Part shown: positions 16,039 to 24,933 of the stretch, in pieces
How the letters are laid out: every line of letters begins with the position of its first letter
Numbering within the stretch: position 1 is the first letter of the stretch
From: CAZFLM01 sp964519955
GTDB taxonomy: Bacteria; Armatimonadota; Chthonomonadetes; Chthonomonadales; CAJBBX01
Assembly (NCBI GenBank): GCA_964519955.1
Contig: CAZFLM010000027.1
Coordinates: forward strand, 1 to 64,000
Length of the DNA stretch: 64,000 nt
Direction: 5' to 3'
Translations under genes and position numbers: made by a program
The notes under the pieces: model-generated
Databases searched by the model: none
The model's input: the letters and a program-made list of their open reading frames with translations, nothing else
What the model was told of the DNA's origin: nothing

Positions 16039-17330
16039 TAGAGGAACACCCACCAGTTCTTCATGGGCTCGCCGGCGTCGTCCTTGGCGCGGCTGCGGTA
16101 GCCGGGGATGTTCTGGCGCCAGTAGACCAGCCACTTGCCCATGCAGTCCGGCGCGAGCTTCTCGTACTGCTTGAGCACCGCGTTGGTCCAGGGCTTGGCG
16201 AGGTCCTTGCCGTCCGGGCCGCTGCCGATGCGCCAGTCCTCGATCGTCGAGAGCACCGGCTCGGCGTTCTCCTGGTCGTAGTGGCGGCGCCCGTTGGGCG
16301 GGAAGTGGACGTTGCCGCCGAACGCCACGTAGTTCTCCAGCCGCCAGGTCTGCTTGCCGTCGGTTACCACGGCCGTGTGGTCGTCCGGGTACGAGACTCC
16401 CTTGCCCTCGCCCCACAGCGCGTAGAACGAGTCGAAGGGCAGCTTGTATCGCTTATCGAGATCGAAACCGGCGAACTCGTGGAAGTAGCGGGTGAAGTAG
16501 GGGATCGCCTTGCTGTGCGCGGTGCCCTCGAACGCGTGCGCCAGGTTCTCCATGCCGCAGCCGATGCCTCGCTCCTCGTTCAGGCAGTTGATGCGGATCG
16601 AGCGCCCGGTCCACTTCTGCTGGTCGTCCCCGCCGTTGCCGGCCTGCACCCATCGGCCCGGCACCTTGCGGAAGCTCTCGTCGTAGACCGGCTTCTCCTC
16701 GACGCACTCCAGGCAGCCCACCTTGCCGTCCGGGTTGATGACGAAGACCACCTCGTGGACGAAGCCCTGGTCGACCAGCTCGTCGAGCCGCAGGAAGCGC
16801 TTCGGGTTCCTCGGGTCGCGCACGCCGATGGCCTCCGCGAACTTGTCGCCGAACAGGCCGTTGTAGTCGAAGTTGAGGTCCTGCGGCTTCACGCCCGGCT
16901 TGATCGGCGTCTTGGAGCTGTTGCCCGTGGTCACGCCGGGGTCGCGGAGGTCGACGTAGCGCCAGAGGGTGTACTCGAGGAACGCGGGCGCGTTCGGATC
17001 GGCGTAGCCGTGGTAGCGGCTGCTCTCCTTCAGCGCGGCCAGGAGGTCGCCGACCAGCTTCATCGGCTTGGTGGGCTCGACGCGGTTGGAGAAGTTGATG
17101 GCCAGCACGCGCGGGCGCATCTGGCGGATGCTGTCGTGATGGTGTGCGATCCAGTCGTCCGAGTTCGAATGGCTGACGCGGTTCGGCCAGATGGTCGTGT
17201 TGCCCGAGTCGCGGAGTGACCTTGGCGTGCCGTTCGCGTTGAAGTTGGCGCGCCAGGCTTCGGCGTCCTGGGCGGCGGCGGGCGCGGCGAGGGCGAGAAA
17301 CATGGCGAGCACGGCGGGAGCGCGGTGCAT
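16032..17330 (-). CDS. Secreted protein of unknown function
   Basis: I do not recognise this family. The 432-residue product has a clear signal peptide (MHRAPAVLAMFLALAAPAAAQ). It is rich in Trp, Tyr, Asn and charged residues, with paired cysteines (GCLECVEE; NCLNEERGIGCG) and motifs such as FDYNGLFGDKF and SWRLENYVAFGGN-like strands. It ends with a very aromatic tail (NWWVFLYY). I chose the ATG at 17330 because it opens the signal peptide and GAAAGGA lies upstream. The composition resembles secreted hydrolases, but no catalytic motif is evident. Its 3' end overlaps the GH5-like gene by 7 bp. Confidence 0.7.
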   Translation of the reverse strand: MHRAPAVLAMFLALAAPAAAQDAEAWRANFNANGTPRSLRDSGNTTIWPNRVSHSNSDDWIAHHHDSIRQMRPRVLAINFSNRVEPTKPMKLVGDLLAALKESSRYHGYADPNAPAFLEYTLWRYVDLRDPGVTTGNSSKTPIKPGVKPQDLNFDYNGLFGDKFAEAIGVRDPRNPKRFLRLDELVDQGFVHEVVFVINPDGKVGCLECVEEKPVYDESFRKVPGRWVQAGNGGDDQQKWTGRSIRINCLNEERGIGCGMENLAHAFEGTAHSKAIPYFTRYFHEFAGFDLDKRYKLPFDSFYALWGEGKGVSYPDDHTAVVTDGKQTWRLENYVAFGGNVHFPPNGRRHYDQENAEPVLSTIEDWRIGSGPDGKDLAKPWTNAVLKQYEKLAPDCMGKWLVYWRQNIPGYRSRAKDDAGEPMKNWWVFLYY

Positions 17331-17524
17331 GGCGATGCGTCCTTTCGTTGGTCGGAGCGGCCGATCGTGCGGTGGGTTGCTGCCACACCTCGTCTGCAGT
17401 GTACCAGCCCGCAGCGGCCTGCGGCACACGAGTGAATGGCGATTCGGCATGAATCGTGCAATGCTCTGAGTGGAACGCGCCACCGATCAGCCGCTCCCCG
17501 ACGCGCGTTATCGGAGGCACTGCC

Positions 17525-18637
17525 ATGTCTCGCACCCTGGCCCTCGAGGGCCTGCTCGCCCTTGCCGCCGCCCTGGCTCTCGGGGCGTGCAACTCCGCGC
17601 ACTCCTCAGCCCCCGCCGTCACTTCGCCGGACCCCGTCCAGAAGGCCGCCTCACTGTTGCCGCCTGGCCCGAACGACCTGGTCGTCTTCACCGCGAACGA
17701 GAAGCCGACGCTCTACCGCATCGTGGGCGACCGCGTGGAGCCCTGGGGCGGCGGGCGGTTCCAGATGCCGCAGGGCGTCGTCGCCGACCCGAAGCGGCGG
17801 TGCTTCTACGTGCTCGACCGGCCCGCCAGCTTCCTGGACAAGATCCGCGTGTGGAAGATCGCCGAGGACGGCACGGCGACGGTCATCGGCACCTCGAACT
17901 ACACGAACTCCGGCGGGCCGATGGCGGACCCGGTGAGCGCGGGGCTCGACGCGCAGGGGCGGGTCATCGTCTGCGACACGGTGGTCGGGCTCTACGTGGT
18001 GCAGGCCGACGGCACGCTGGCGCCGCTGGCCGAGGGGCAGAAGAAGTCGGCGCAGTTGACCGCCGTCTGCCCGGGCCGCGACGGGGCCACGCTGGTGGTG
18101 AGCAGCTACCGCTACGACGTGGGCGGCTCCCCGAGCACGCCCAACTTCATCTGGCAGAACCAGGGCGGCCTCTACTCGGTCGACCTCGGCAAGCAGCCCT
18201 CGCCGGGCAAGCTGCTCGTCGCCAACAGGCAGCCGGGCGGGCAGGAGTACGACACGTACTGGCGCCACGCCGCGCAGGTGCTGCTCGACTCCGCCGGCCG
18301 CATCCTTGTCGCGGACAACGGGAGCAGCAAGCGGATCGGGGGGCGCACGTCGGTCATCAACGGCGGGCTCTACGTGCTGCACCCGGACGGCAAGCTGGAG
18401 GAGCTGACCGCGAAGGGCACGGGCGGGACCACCACGCCGCTGCGCCGGCCGGCGGGCGTCGCCGAGTGGGACAGCAAGACCTACCTCGTCGCCGACCCGG
18501 AGCTGTACATCGAGGGCGGCGCGATGGAGGGACCGGGCGGCCTCTGCCTGCTCGGCCTCGATGGCAGCCGCGACCCGCGCTGGAAGCTGGGCTGGCAGAT
18601 CAAGCCGACCGGGGTGGCGATCCTGCGGAGGAAGTAA
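17525..18637 (+). CDS. Lipoprotein with NHL/SMP-30-like beta-propeller
   Basis: The 370-residue product starts with a lipoprotein signal (LALGAC, cysteine about residue 22) and a Ser/Pro-rich linker. Repeating strand patterns of a six-bladed propeller follow: PQGVVADPKRRCFYVLDR, DAQGRVIVCDTVVGLYVV, DSAGRILVADNGSS, GGLYVLHPDG and RPAGVAEWDSKTYLVAD. Such proteins are sugar lactonases, streptogramin-lyase-like enzymes or binding scaffolds, and the activity is not predictable here. The signal peptide and lipobox fix the start. It is divergent from the gene at 16032-17330. Confidence 0.75.
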   Translation: MSRTLALEGLLALAAALALGACNSAHSSAPAVTSPDPVQKAASLLPPGPNDLVVFTANEKPTLYRIVGDRVEPWGGGRFQMPQGVVADPKRRCFYVLDRPASFLDKIRVWKIAEDGTATVIGTSNYTNSGGPMADPVSAGLDAQGRVIVCDTVVGLYVVQADGTLAPLAEGQKKSAQLTAVCPGRDGATLVVSSYRYDVGGSPSTPNFIWQNQGGLYSVDLGKQPSPGKLLVANRQPGGQEYDTYWRHAAQVLLDSAGRILVADNGSSKRIGGRTSVINGGLYVLHPDGKLEELTAKGTGGTTTPLRRPAGVAEWDSKTYLVADPELYIEGGAMEGPGGLCLLGLDGSRDPRWKLGWQIKPTGVAILRRK

Positions 18638-18761
18638 GTCCCGACGCCGCTGGCCGCGAATACGAACGAGCGAACGTAACTCCGCACGCCGCGTCTCATG
18701 CGATGAGGGGCGTCGGGACGAGTGCCGGCGCTCCATCTTGCCCCAGGACGGGTGGACATCC

Positions 18762-20426
18762 ATGATCCTGCCTGGTCTTCTGCAGTGCTGTGCGGTCCTC
18801 GTCGTGCTGCAGGGCGCGGCCACTCCCGCCAAGCCCCTTCGCAACCTGACCGCCGAGATGCGCCGAGAGGATCCCCGGCTTGAGCAGCGGGTGACCCTCT
18901 CGGCGGCCCGCATCCAGGTGGGCGACGTGCTGGAGCGCCTGGCGAAGCAGACGGGCGTGCCGGTGCGTGCCGACGAGCGAAGCGGCGCCTCGGACCCGGA
19001 AGTGACGGTCTACCTGCGGGACCTGCCGCTGGGCGACGCGCTCGATGCCTTGTGGTCGCTGGTGAGCTACAAGGACGCGGAGTGGTGGTGGGAGCGGGAG
19101 GGGAAGCCCGGGGCCTACGAGTACGTGCTGACCCGGCCGCTCTCGGCGCAGCGGCTCCCCCAAAGGCTGCGCGACCGGTTTCAGGCGGAGTTCGAGGCCG
19201 AGGCGGAGGCCTACCGGGCCGCGCAGGCGCTCACGCCCGAGCAGCAGAAGGAACTGGCGAAGAAGGACCCTCGGATCGCGAACATGGTGTCGAGCCCCCG
19301 GGCGGCGACGGGGCAGTCGGCGTTCTTCGAGTCGCTCTCGCTGGAGCAGCAGAGGGCGGTGCTGCGGGGCGAGCAGCAGATCCAGGTGCCCCTCGACAAG
19401 CTCGGCGCCAAAGGGAAGGCGCTGGTCAAGATGGTCTGGGACGAGGGCGCCCACCTCAGGATCGACCCGTTGACCGGCGACACATCGCCCGAACCGTACC
19501 CCGACTCGGTCACGTTCGGCCGTAGTTGGAGCGAACGGATCGTATCACCGTCGCTAGTGATCGACATACCGGGGGCCGGAGGGTATGGGTACATGGGCGG
19601 CATGCCGCTCATACGCTCCGCGCTCGCGTACCTTGGCGGCCTCTGGCTGCTCGATGGCGATGCCAGGACCGATGCCACGGAGTCGCGGGCACTGGACGCC
19701 AAGAAGGCCGGCACAGTCGATCTGGGGGCTCAGGAGGAGCGCGGCATCGACGCCCGGCTGCGGCGCTTGTCCAAGCTCGCCGACGTGTCCATCATCGCGC
19801 GCGTTCCCGAGATGCAGTACAGCCTTCAGACCATGGAAGCCGCCCGGGAGGAGCGGACGCTCGCGGACACGCTCTACAATCTGCGCAACAACGCCTACCG
19901 GTTCGACGCCAAGTGGCGGGGCCGCGCATTGCTCCTCGCCGTGCCTGGTTGGTACACGACTGCCGCTGACGACGCTCCGTGGTCGTTCACCAGGCGGCTG
20001 CGCCAGTCTGCCGGCAGGGACGGCGGCTTCCTCGGGCTTGACGACCTGGCGGAGGCGGCGGAGAAGCTCTCCGATGCGCAGATCAAGCTGCTGACGCGCG
20101 AGTTCCCGGTCCTCGACCCTGTGCCCAACTACCGGTGGCTGCTCGCCAGCATCGCGCGCAACTCCAACATGCGCAACGACCTGCAGTCGAAGCGCGGGGC
20201 TGGCCTCGGCGACTTGCTGCCCGGCGGCGCAACGTACGACGTGATGACGAAGCAGGCCATCGCCAAGGGCGCGGAGTACGTGCGACTTCGCGTGAAGACA
20301 ACGGTGACTGAGCGGCGGTTCTGGTTCACCTATCTGAAGCGCGACGGAACCGCCGTGGCCATGATCGGGGCGACGTGTCCACCGCACGTCACGCCGGGCA
20401 AGGCGGCGGAGGCGCCGGGCAAGTAG
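18762..20426 (+). CDS. Secreted protein with secretin/TonB short N-terminal-like domain
   Basis: This 554-residue exported protein has an N-terminal hydrophobic signal (residues 1-20). Residues about 45-100 (VTLSAARIQVGDVLERLAKQ, then LRDLPLGDALDALWSL) follow the STN/secretin N0 pattern of alternating strands and amphipathic helix. A second, degenerate copy may occur near residues 330-390 (GIDARLRRLSKLADVSIIAR; REERTLADTLYNLRNNAYRF). The remainder is unrecognised. STN domains usually act as periplasmic interaction modules. The product ends with a basic, Ala/Gly-rich tail. The short 5' gap (18638-18761) has no clear promoter. Confidence 0.65.
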   Translation: MILPGLLQCCAVLVVLQGAATPAKPLRNLTAEMRREDPRLEQRVTLSAARIQVGDVLERLAKQTGVPVRADERSGASDPEVTVYLRDLPLGDALDALWSLVSYKDAEWWWEREGKPGAYEYVLTRPLSAQRLPQRLRDRFQAEFEAEAEAYRAAQALTPEQQKELAKKDPRIANMVSSPRAATGQSAFFESLSLEQQRAVLRGEQQIQVPLDKLGAKGKALVKMVWDEGAHLRIDPLTGDTSPEPYPDSVTFGRSWSERIVSPSLVIDIPGAGGYGYMGGMPLIRSALAYLGGLWLLDGDARTDATESRALDAKKAGTVDLGAQEERGIDARLRRLSKLADVSIIARVPEMQYSLQTMEAAREERTLADTLYNLRNNAYRFDAKWRGRALLLAVPGWYTTAADDAPWSFTRRLRQSAGRDGGFLGLDDLAEAAEKLSDAQIKLLTREFPVLDPVPNYRWLLASIARNSNMRNDLQSKRGAGLGDLLPGGATYDVMTKQAIAKGAEYVRLRVKTTVTERRFWFTYLKRDGTAVAMIGATCPPHVTPGKAAEAPGK

Positions 20427-20441
20427 CGCGCGTCTCCCGCT

Positions 20442-21257
20442 CTACCCCTCCAGCGGCTTCCGGCGCACGATGAGCCACCGGCTCGCGGGCCGGAAGCCGC
20501 ACTTCATGTAGAAGCCGTCCGCCTGGCCGGAGACGCGGATCGTGTCGGACCGTTCGCGGCTGCGCGCGATCAGCTCGGCGATGAGCATCCGGCCCACGCC
20601 GCGGCCCTGGTGCGCGGGCAGCACGTAGATCCAGTCGAGGTCCGTCTCTCGCACCGGCGCGTAGTAGTTGGCGACGCCCACGGCCACGGGGATGCCCGTC
20701 GCGCGCTCCCGCACCCACAGCCACAGCGCCGGGTCGAAGGCCGGCCCGTCCCGCCACGAGCGCACCGCGGCGGCCGGCAGGCTCATGCGGCTCTCCGTCT
20801 CGCGGATCAGGCGCGCCAGGTCCTCGTACTCCTGCTCCCGGGCGAAGTCGAAGCCGCACACCTCGTAAGCCGGGTTGGCCACCGGTGGGGGAGCGGACGC
20901 GGGGTCGAAGAAGAGCGCCACGCTCGGGAAGACGTGGTGGGTGTCTGCCAGCGGGGCGACGGCGGTCTCACAGCGCTCGTGCAGCACCAGCAGGTCGAAG
21001 CCGCGCAGCCGATCCGTGTCCAGCACCATCGGGCCGCCGCGTTCCGACCAGTAGAAGACCAACTGGTCCCCGCGAACGGCGTACAGGTGCGTCTCGCCGC
21101 CCTCGATGACCTCGTGCACCTCGCTCTCGCGTAGGAAGCCCTCCAGCTTCCAGTACGCGATGCTGGAGACGCCCGCCGGGTCGCGCCGGTACAGCTCGCG
21201 CACGCGGTCGACGAACGCTTCGCGGTGATCGCCTGTCGGCGTCACTTCCCCGCCCAC
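20442..21257 (-). CDS. GNAT family N-acetyltransferase
   Basis: In this 271-residue protein the C-terminal 120 residues are a GNAT domain. WIYVLPAHQGRGVGRMLI is the acetyl-CoA binding Q-x-x-G-x-G/A loop, and DGFYMKCGFRP is the final beta-bulge. The N-terminal half (YWKLEGFLRESEVHEVIEGG; LFFDPAS) is unrecognised and may be an inactive GNAT-like domain, as in two-domain family members. The start overlaps the 3' end of the upstream gene by 16 bp, so the two are co-translated. The substrate is unknown. Confidence 0.85.
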   Translation of the reverse strand: MGGEVTPTGDHREAFVDRVRELYRRDPAGVSSIAYWKLEGFLRESEVHEVIEGGETHLYAVRGDQLVFYWSERGGPMVLDTDRLRGFDLLVLHERCETAVAPLADTHHVFPSVALFFDPASAPPPVANPAYEVCGFDFAREQEYEDLARLIRETESRMSLPAAAVRSWRDGPAFDPALWLWVRERATGIPVAVGVANYYAPVRETDLDWIYVLPAHQGRGVGRMLIAELIARSRERSDTIRVSGQADGFYMKCGFRPASRWLIVRRKPLEG

Positions 21258-23962
21258 TTCGCCACGGCTGCCACGTCGGGGTCCGGGTCGGCCTCCAGCG
21301 CCTTGAGCTTTGCGGTGTAGGGGGCGCGGCCCTTCAGCGCGAGGATTGCCTCGATGCGGACGCCGGGCGTGGGCGAGGCGAGGCAGGCGGCCACGCGCTC
21401 CAGCGCCGCGTCCGTGCCGATGGCAGTCAGCAGCTCCACACCGATGCGCGCGTCACGTTCCTGGCCCTTCAGCAGGCGCTCGGCTTCGGGCAGGGCGCGG
21501 GCGGGCAGCTTCGCCAGTGCGCCGAGGGCGGCCTTGCGCAGGCGCATGTCCTCGTGCGTCAGCAGGCGGGCGTAGGCATCAGCGCCGCGCTCGTCGCCGA
21601 TCTCCGCAAGCGACTGCACCGCCGCAAGCTGGAGCAGCACGTCCGGCTCGGCGGCGGCCTTGAGCAACTCCGGCACGGCCTGCACCGCCTTCAGCGCCCC
21701 GGCCATGCGGATGCCGACCCGGCGCGTGTCGGGCTTCTGGATAAGGGCCGGAACGCGGTCCGCCGCCGCCGCGATCCGGTGTGTCAGGACCAACGTGATC
21801 GCGTTGTCGTCTTCCGCGCCCTTCTTCGAGCCGATGTACGGTGGGATGAGCGCCTTGGCCGGCTCGCCGAGGGCCGACAGCATCGTCTCGAACGCTCGCA
21901 GCGAGAGGTGGTTGGCGCCGGCTAGCCGGTTCTTGAGCATCCACTCGAACGCGGGCATGCCGATCTCCACCATCTGGCGGCTGGCGGCGGCCACGTCCTG
22001 CTGCGCGCTGCCGACGCCCCAGCGCGACGCCCGGGCGTAGATGGCGGCCATCTGCGAGTCGCCGGGGTAGGGCACGGAGCCGGGCTTGGGGGCCTCCACC
22101 TTCGGCGCGGCGGGCTGGCCCGGGGCGGTGGGCTTTTCGGCGGGAGTGTCGGCCACGTCCATTGCCACGCCGTAGGTCCCGTTGAACGCGACGGCGCCGT
22201 CCGAGAGCCCGGCGGTGTAGAGGTCCTTGCCGGCGAGGTCGACGAAGACGCCGATGGAGCCCGACCCGCGCGAGGGGTTGCCGATGCCGGCGGGGCCCAT
22301 GTAGCGGTCATCGCCGGCGGAATCGATGCAGATGCCGGCGCCATTCGCGTTGCCGATGCCGGGGCGGCTGTCGCGGCCGGAGTAGGTGTCGTCGCCGGCG
22401 CGGTCGAGGATCATCGCGACCGAGTAGTCGTGGCCGATGGCGTGCATGGCGCCGGTGCGCACCGCGTAGGAATCATTGCCCTGCAGGTCGATCAGGTACG
22501 CGGCGGCGAGGTGCATGGCGGCGGCCTGGCTGTAGTAGTGGGCGAGGTAGCCGTCGTGGCCGGCGTCGTCCATCAGCGCGCCGACGCCGAACCAGTAGGC
22601 CGCGCCCTGGCTGTACATGCCGCCGCTGTAGGTGTCGTCGCCGGCCAGCTCGCTGAGGATGCCGATGCCGCCGGAGACGCCGCCCGAGTCCTCGCGATAG
22701 CCGAAGCCCGCGCCCTGCCCGAAGCACTCCCACGACTGCGGGCAGAGGGGCGCGCCGTTCTCCAGGCCGCCGATCGTGTACCCGTCGTTCCCGGCGCGGT
22801 CCACCAGCCAGCCGACCCCGCGGGTGCGCGCGCAGCCCTGGCCCATGTACTTCACGTCGTAGCGGTCGTCGCCGCCGGTGTCCATCAGCACGCCGACGCC
22901 GAACTGGCCGAAGCCCTCCGCCGCGGCCAGGGCGCGGTAGGTGTCGTCGCCGCCGAGCTTCAGCAGGACGCCCGCGCCGCAGAGGCCGCAGCCGAGGCCG
23001 AAGCTGCCCGCCTGGAACCGGTCGCTCCCGCCCAGGTCGATGAGCATCCCGACGCCCAGGAGCCCTGCGCCGCCACTCAGGTCGCCCAGGCGGTAGTTGT
23101 CATCGCCGCCGCAGTCGACGACGAGGCCCGCGCCCGTGACGCCAGACGCCGCGCGTCCCTCGTACGTGTCGTCGCCGCCCGGGTCGATGATGATCGTGTT
23201 GCTGTCCGCCACGTAGTGGTCCGGCCCGGTGGTGCCGATGATCACGCGCCGGCCTGCCAGGGTCATCTCGACGCGGCGGCTCAGCACGGCGCCATCGGCC
23301 ACCGCCTTGCGCAGGAGCAGCGCTGCGGGGATCGCCCGCTCGTGCATCCATGCTGAAGCCATGCGCAGCCGGCTCATCTCGACTCGGCCGATGAGCGCGA
23401 ACAGGGCGTCGCGGGAGAGGGTGGGGCCCTTGACGCCCGCGACGTGCACCCGGTTGCTCTCTGCGGCGTGCTCCGGCAGCGATTGGACGAGGTCGCGCCG
23501 CTCCTTCTCGGAGAGGCCGGCCATGGCGCCGCGCACCAGCGCGTCCGCGCCGAGTGCGGCGCCGATGATCTGGCGCACCGGCTCGCGCATCTTCCCGGGC
23601 AGGCGCCGCAGGTCGATCTCAGGCACCGCGATGCGCAGGTCGTCGGGGTCCAGCGCCACTCCGAGCTGATCCCACGCCTTGTCCACGATGGTCGACGGGT
23701 TCTCGCCGGCCGCGCGGGCGGCCGACTGCATCCCCATCAGCGTGTCGAGCGCGCCGACCGGGTCGGAGAGGGCCTTGTCGATCAGCTTGGGCCGCAGCTT
23801 GTCGGCGTAGATGCGCTTCTCGAACCCGAGGTCGCGGATCGACAGGTTGCGCAGGGCCAGCGCCTTCTCCAGCCCGCCGCGCTCCGCCGGGTTGAGCTGG
23901 GCGGAGGCGGGCAGGCAGGCGAGGGCGGCTGCGGCAATGAGTGCGGGTTGGATTGGGCGCAT
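21242..23962 (-). CDS. Secreted G-D-D-x-Y repeat protein with C-terminal HEAT-like repeats
   Basis: The 906-residue protein has a signal peptide (ALIAAAALACLPASAQ) and a helical N-terminal region. From about residue 262 to 585 it has roughly twelve repeats of 25-38 residues, each with a G-(D/N/S/H)-D-x-Y/F turn (GGDDTY, GGDDNY, AGNDGY, AGDDRY and others) followed by a Gly-rich strand and a G-V-G-x-L-x-D strand. This suggests a beta-helix or beta-solenoid with possible calcium-binding turns. A Pro/Ala linker follows, then HEAT/PBS-like helical repeats (LLQLAAVQSLAEIGDERG; LRKAALGALAKLPA; PGVRIEAILALKG). The function is unknown, and an extracellular scaffold or adhesin is possible. Confidence 0.82.
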   Translation of the reverse strand: MRPIQPALIAAAALACLPASAQLNPAERGGLEKALALRNLSIRDLGFEKRIYADKLRPKLIDKALSDPVGALDTLMGMQSAARAAGENPSTIVDKAWDQLGVALDPDDLRIAVPEIDLRRLPGKMREPVRQIIGAALGADALVRGAMAGLSEKERRDLVQSLPEHAAESNRVHVAGVKGPTLSRDALFALIGRVEMSRLRMASAWMHERAIPAALLLRKAVADGAVLSRRVEMTLAGRRVIIGTTGPDHYVADSNTIIIDPGGDDTYEGRAASGVTGAGLVVDCGGDDNYRLGDLSGGAGLLGVGMLIDLGGSDRFQAGSFGLGCGLCGAGVLLKLGGDDTYRALAAAEGFGQFGVGVLMDTGGDDRYDVKYMGQGCARTRGVGWLVDRAGNDGYTIGGLENGAPLCPQSWECFGQGAGFGYREDSGGVSGGIGILSELAGDDTYSGGMYSQGAAYWFGVGALMDDAGHDGYLAHYYSQAAAMHLAAAYLIDLQGNDSYAVRTGAMHAIGHDYSVAMILDRAGDDTYSGRDSRPGIGNANGAGICIDSAGDDRYMGPAGIGNPSRGSGSIGVFVDLAGKDLYTAGLSDGAVAFNGTYGVAMDVADTPAEKPTAPGQPAAPKVEAPKPGSVPYPGDSQMAAIYARASRWGVGSAQQDVAAASRQMVEIGMPAFEWMLKNRLAGANHLSLRAFETMLSALGEPAKALIPPYIGSKKGAEDDNAITLVLTHRIAAAADRVPALIQKPDTRRVGIRMAGALKAVQAVPELLKAAAEPDVLLQLAAVQSLAEIGDERGADAYARLLTHEDMRLRKAALGALAKLPARALPEAERLLKGQERDARIGVELLTAIGTDAALERVAACLASPTPGVRIEAILALKGRAPYTAKLKALEADPDPDVAAVAKWAGK

Positions 23963-23977
23963 GGGCGATCTCCGGAC

Positions 23978-24034
23978 GGTCAGTGGTCAGTGGTCAGTGG
24001 TCAGTGGCCAGTGGTCAGTGGTCAGTGGTCAGTG
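23978..24034 (+). repeat. Heptanucleotide tandem repeat GGTCAGT (8 units)
   Basis: Eight 7-bp units, seven GGTCAGT and one GGCCAGT, lie just upstream of the repeat-protein gene. An inverted array of the same heptamer lies at 28763-28800, and together they bracket the mosaic island. Confidence 0.9.
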
Positions 24035-24162
24035 AGGATCTCCCTCTGTGCCAACATCGGTGAGACACCTTGCGTTCCCTCTAGCTCGATCGACGGCAGA
24101 ACGGGTAGTATCGAATGAATAGCAGTTGATCGAGCACCACAGCGCCCAGGACTCTGGTCTAC

Positions 24163-24462
24163 ATGCCCGTGCAGCGTGAAGTTGTGCCGAGCCCGCAGTC
24201 GCCGCCGAACCCGGAGGTGCTCGCTCGCCAGAAGCGTTGCCGTTTGAGCCAGGACTACAAGCATCGGATCGTCCAAGATGCAGCGGCCAGTGCCGAGCCC
24301 GGGCAGATCGGCGCGCTCCTTCGCCGCGAGGGCCTGTACTCCTCGCATCTGGTGGACTGGCGCCGCCAAGAGCGATCGGCGAATGGGGTTGCGAAGCCCG
24401 CCAGCGTACAGATGGTGGAGCAGAACTGGCGGTTGCCTGCCTCGCGGCGCCAGGGCCGCTAG
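24163..24462 (+). pseudogene. Truncated transposase, helix-turn-helix OrfA type
   Basis: The frame reads RLSQDYKHRIVQDAAASAEPG, then QIGALLRREGLYSSHLVDWRRQ. This is the N-terminal HTH of IS3-family-like OrfA transposases. After about residue 70 the sequence becomes unlike a transposase and runs into an esterase fragment, so only the DNA-binding head remains. The IS family is inferred from the HTH pattern. Confidence 0.75.
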
Positions 24463-24463
24463 A

Positions 24464-24800
24464 GGTCTTCATCCTTGCAGGGCACTCGAACATGCAGGGG
24501 CACTCGAGCATATCGACGTTCGATTCCACGGCCGACGATCGGAAGACGGCCCCCATCCTCAAGGCGATGCGCAACGACGACGGCACGCCACGGACCTGCA
24601 GGTATGTCTGGATTTCGTCGATCGGCTGCGCTGGCGACGATACGACTGAGCAGAAGGGCGGCTGACGACAGGCTTCGCCGCTTCAACTGAGGAGATCGGT
24701 TCGGAGTTCGCGTTTGGCATCTACATGGAGTAGCTCTTGCGCGAGCCCATCCCTATCATCAAGACCTCCTGAGGCGGCAAGGGGCGGCCGATCGCAGGCA
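24464..24800 (+). pseudogene. Degraded sialate O-acetylesterase-like (SASA domain) gene
   Basis: Immediately after the transposase fragment comes LEVFILAGHSNMQGHSS, the nucleophile block of the SASA/DUF303 carbohydrate esterases (normally ILAGQSNM). YVWISSIGCAGDD follows. After a frame change there is TEEIGSEFAFGIYME, stop, LLREPIPIIKTS, stop, GGK. In intact relatives this reads continuously to KTxWGGK, so at least two stops (TAG near 24731 and TGA near 24770) and one frameshift inactivate it. The gene lacks its 5' end and most of its 3' half. Confidence 0.72.
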
Positions 24801-24933
24801 TTCAGGGACGCGGCCAAGGCGGTTGCGTTCTACGACCGCCAACACGGCGCCAGTTGGGCCCGGCATGGGGAGAACACCGCGTCCCTGAAACGGAGCCAGA
24901 GTGTCGCGCTTCCCAAGTGCGTATGGCTCGGGT

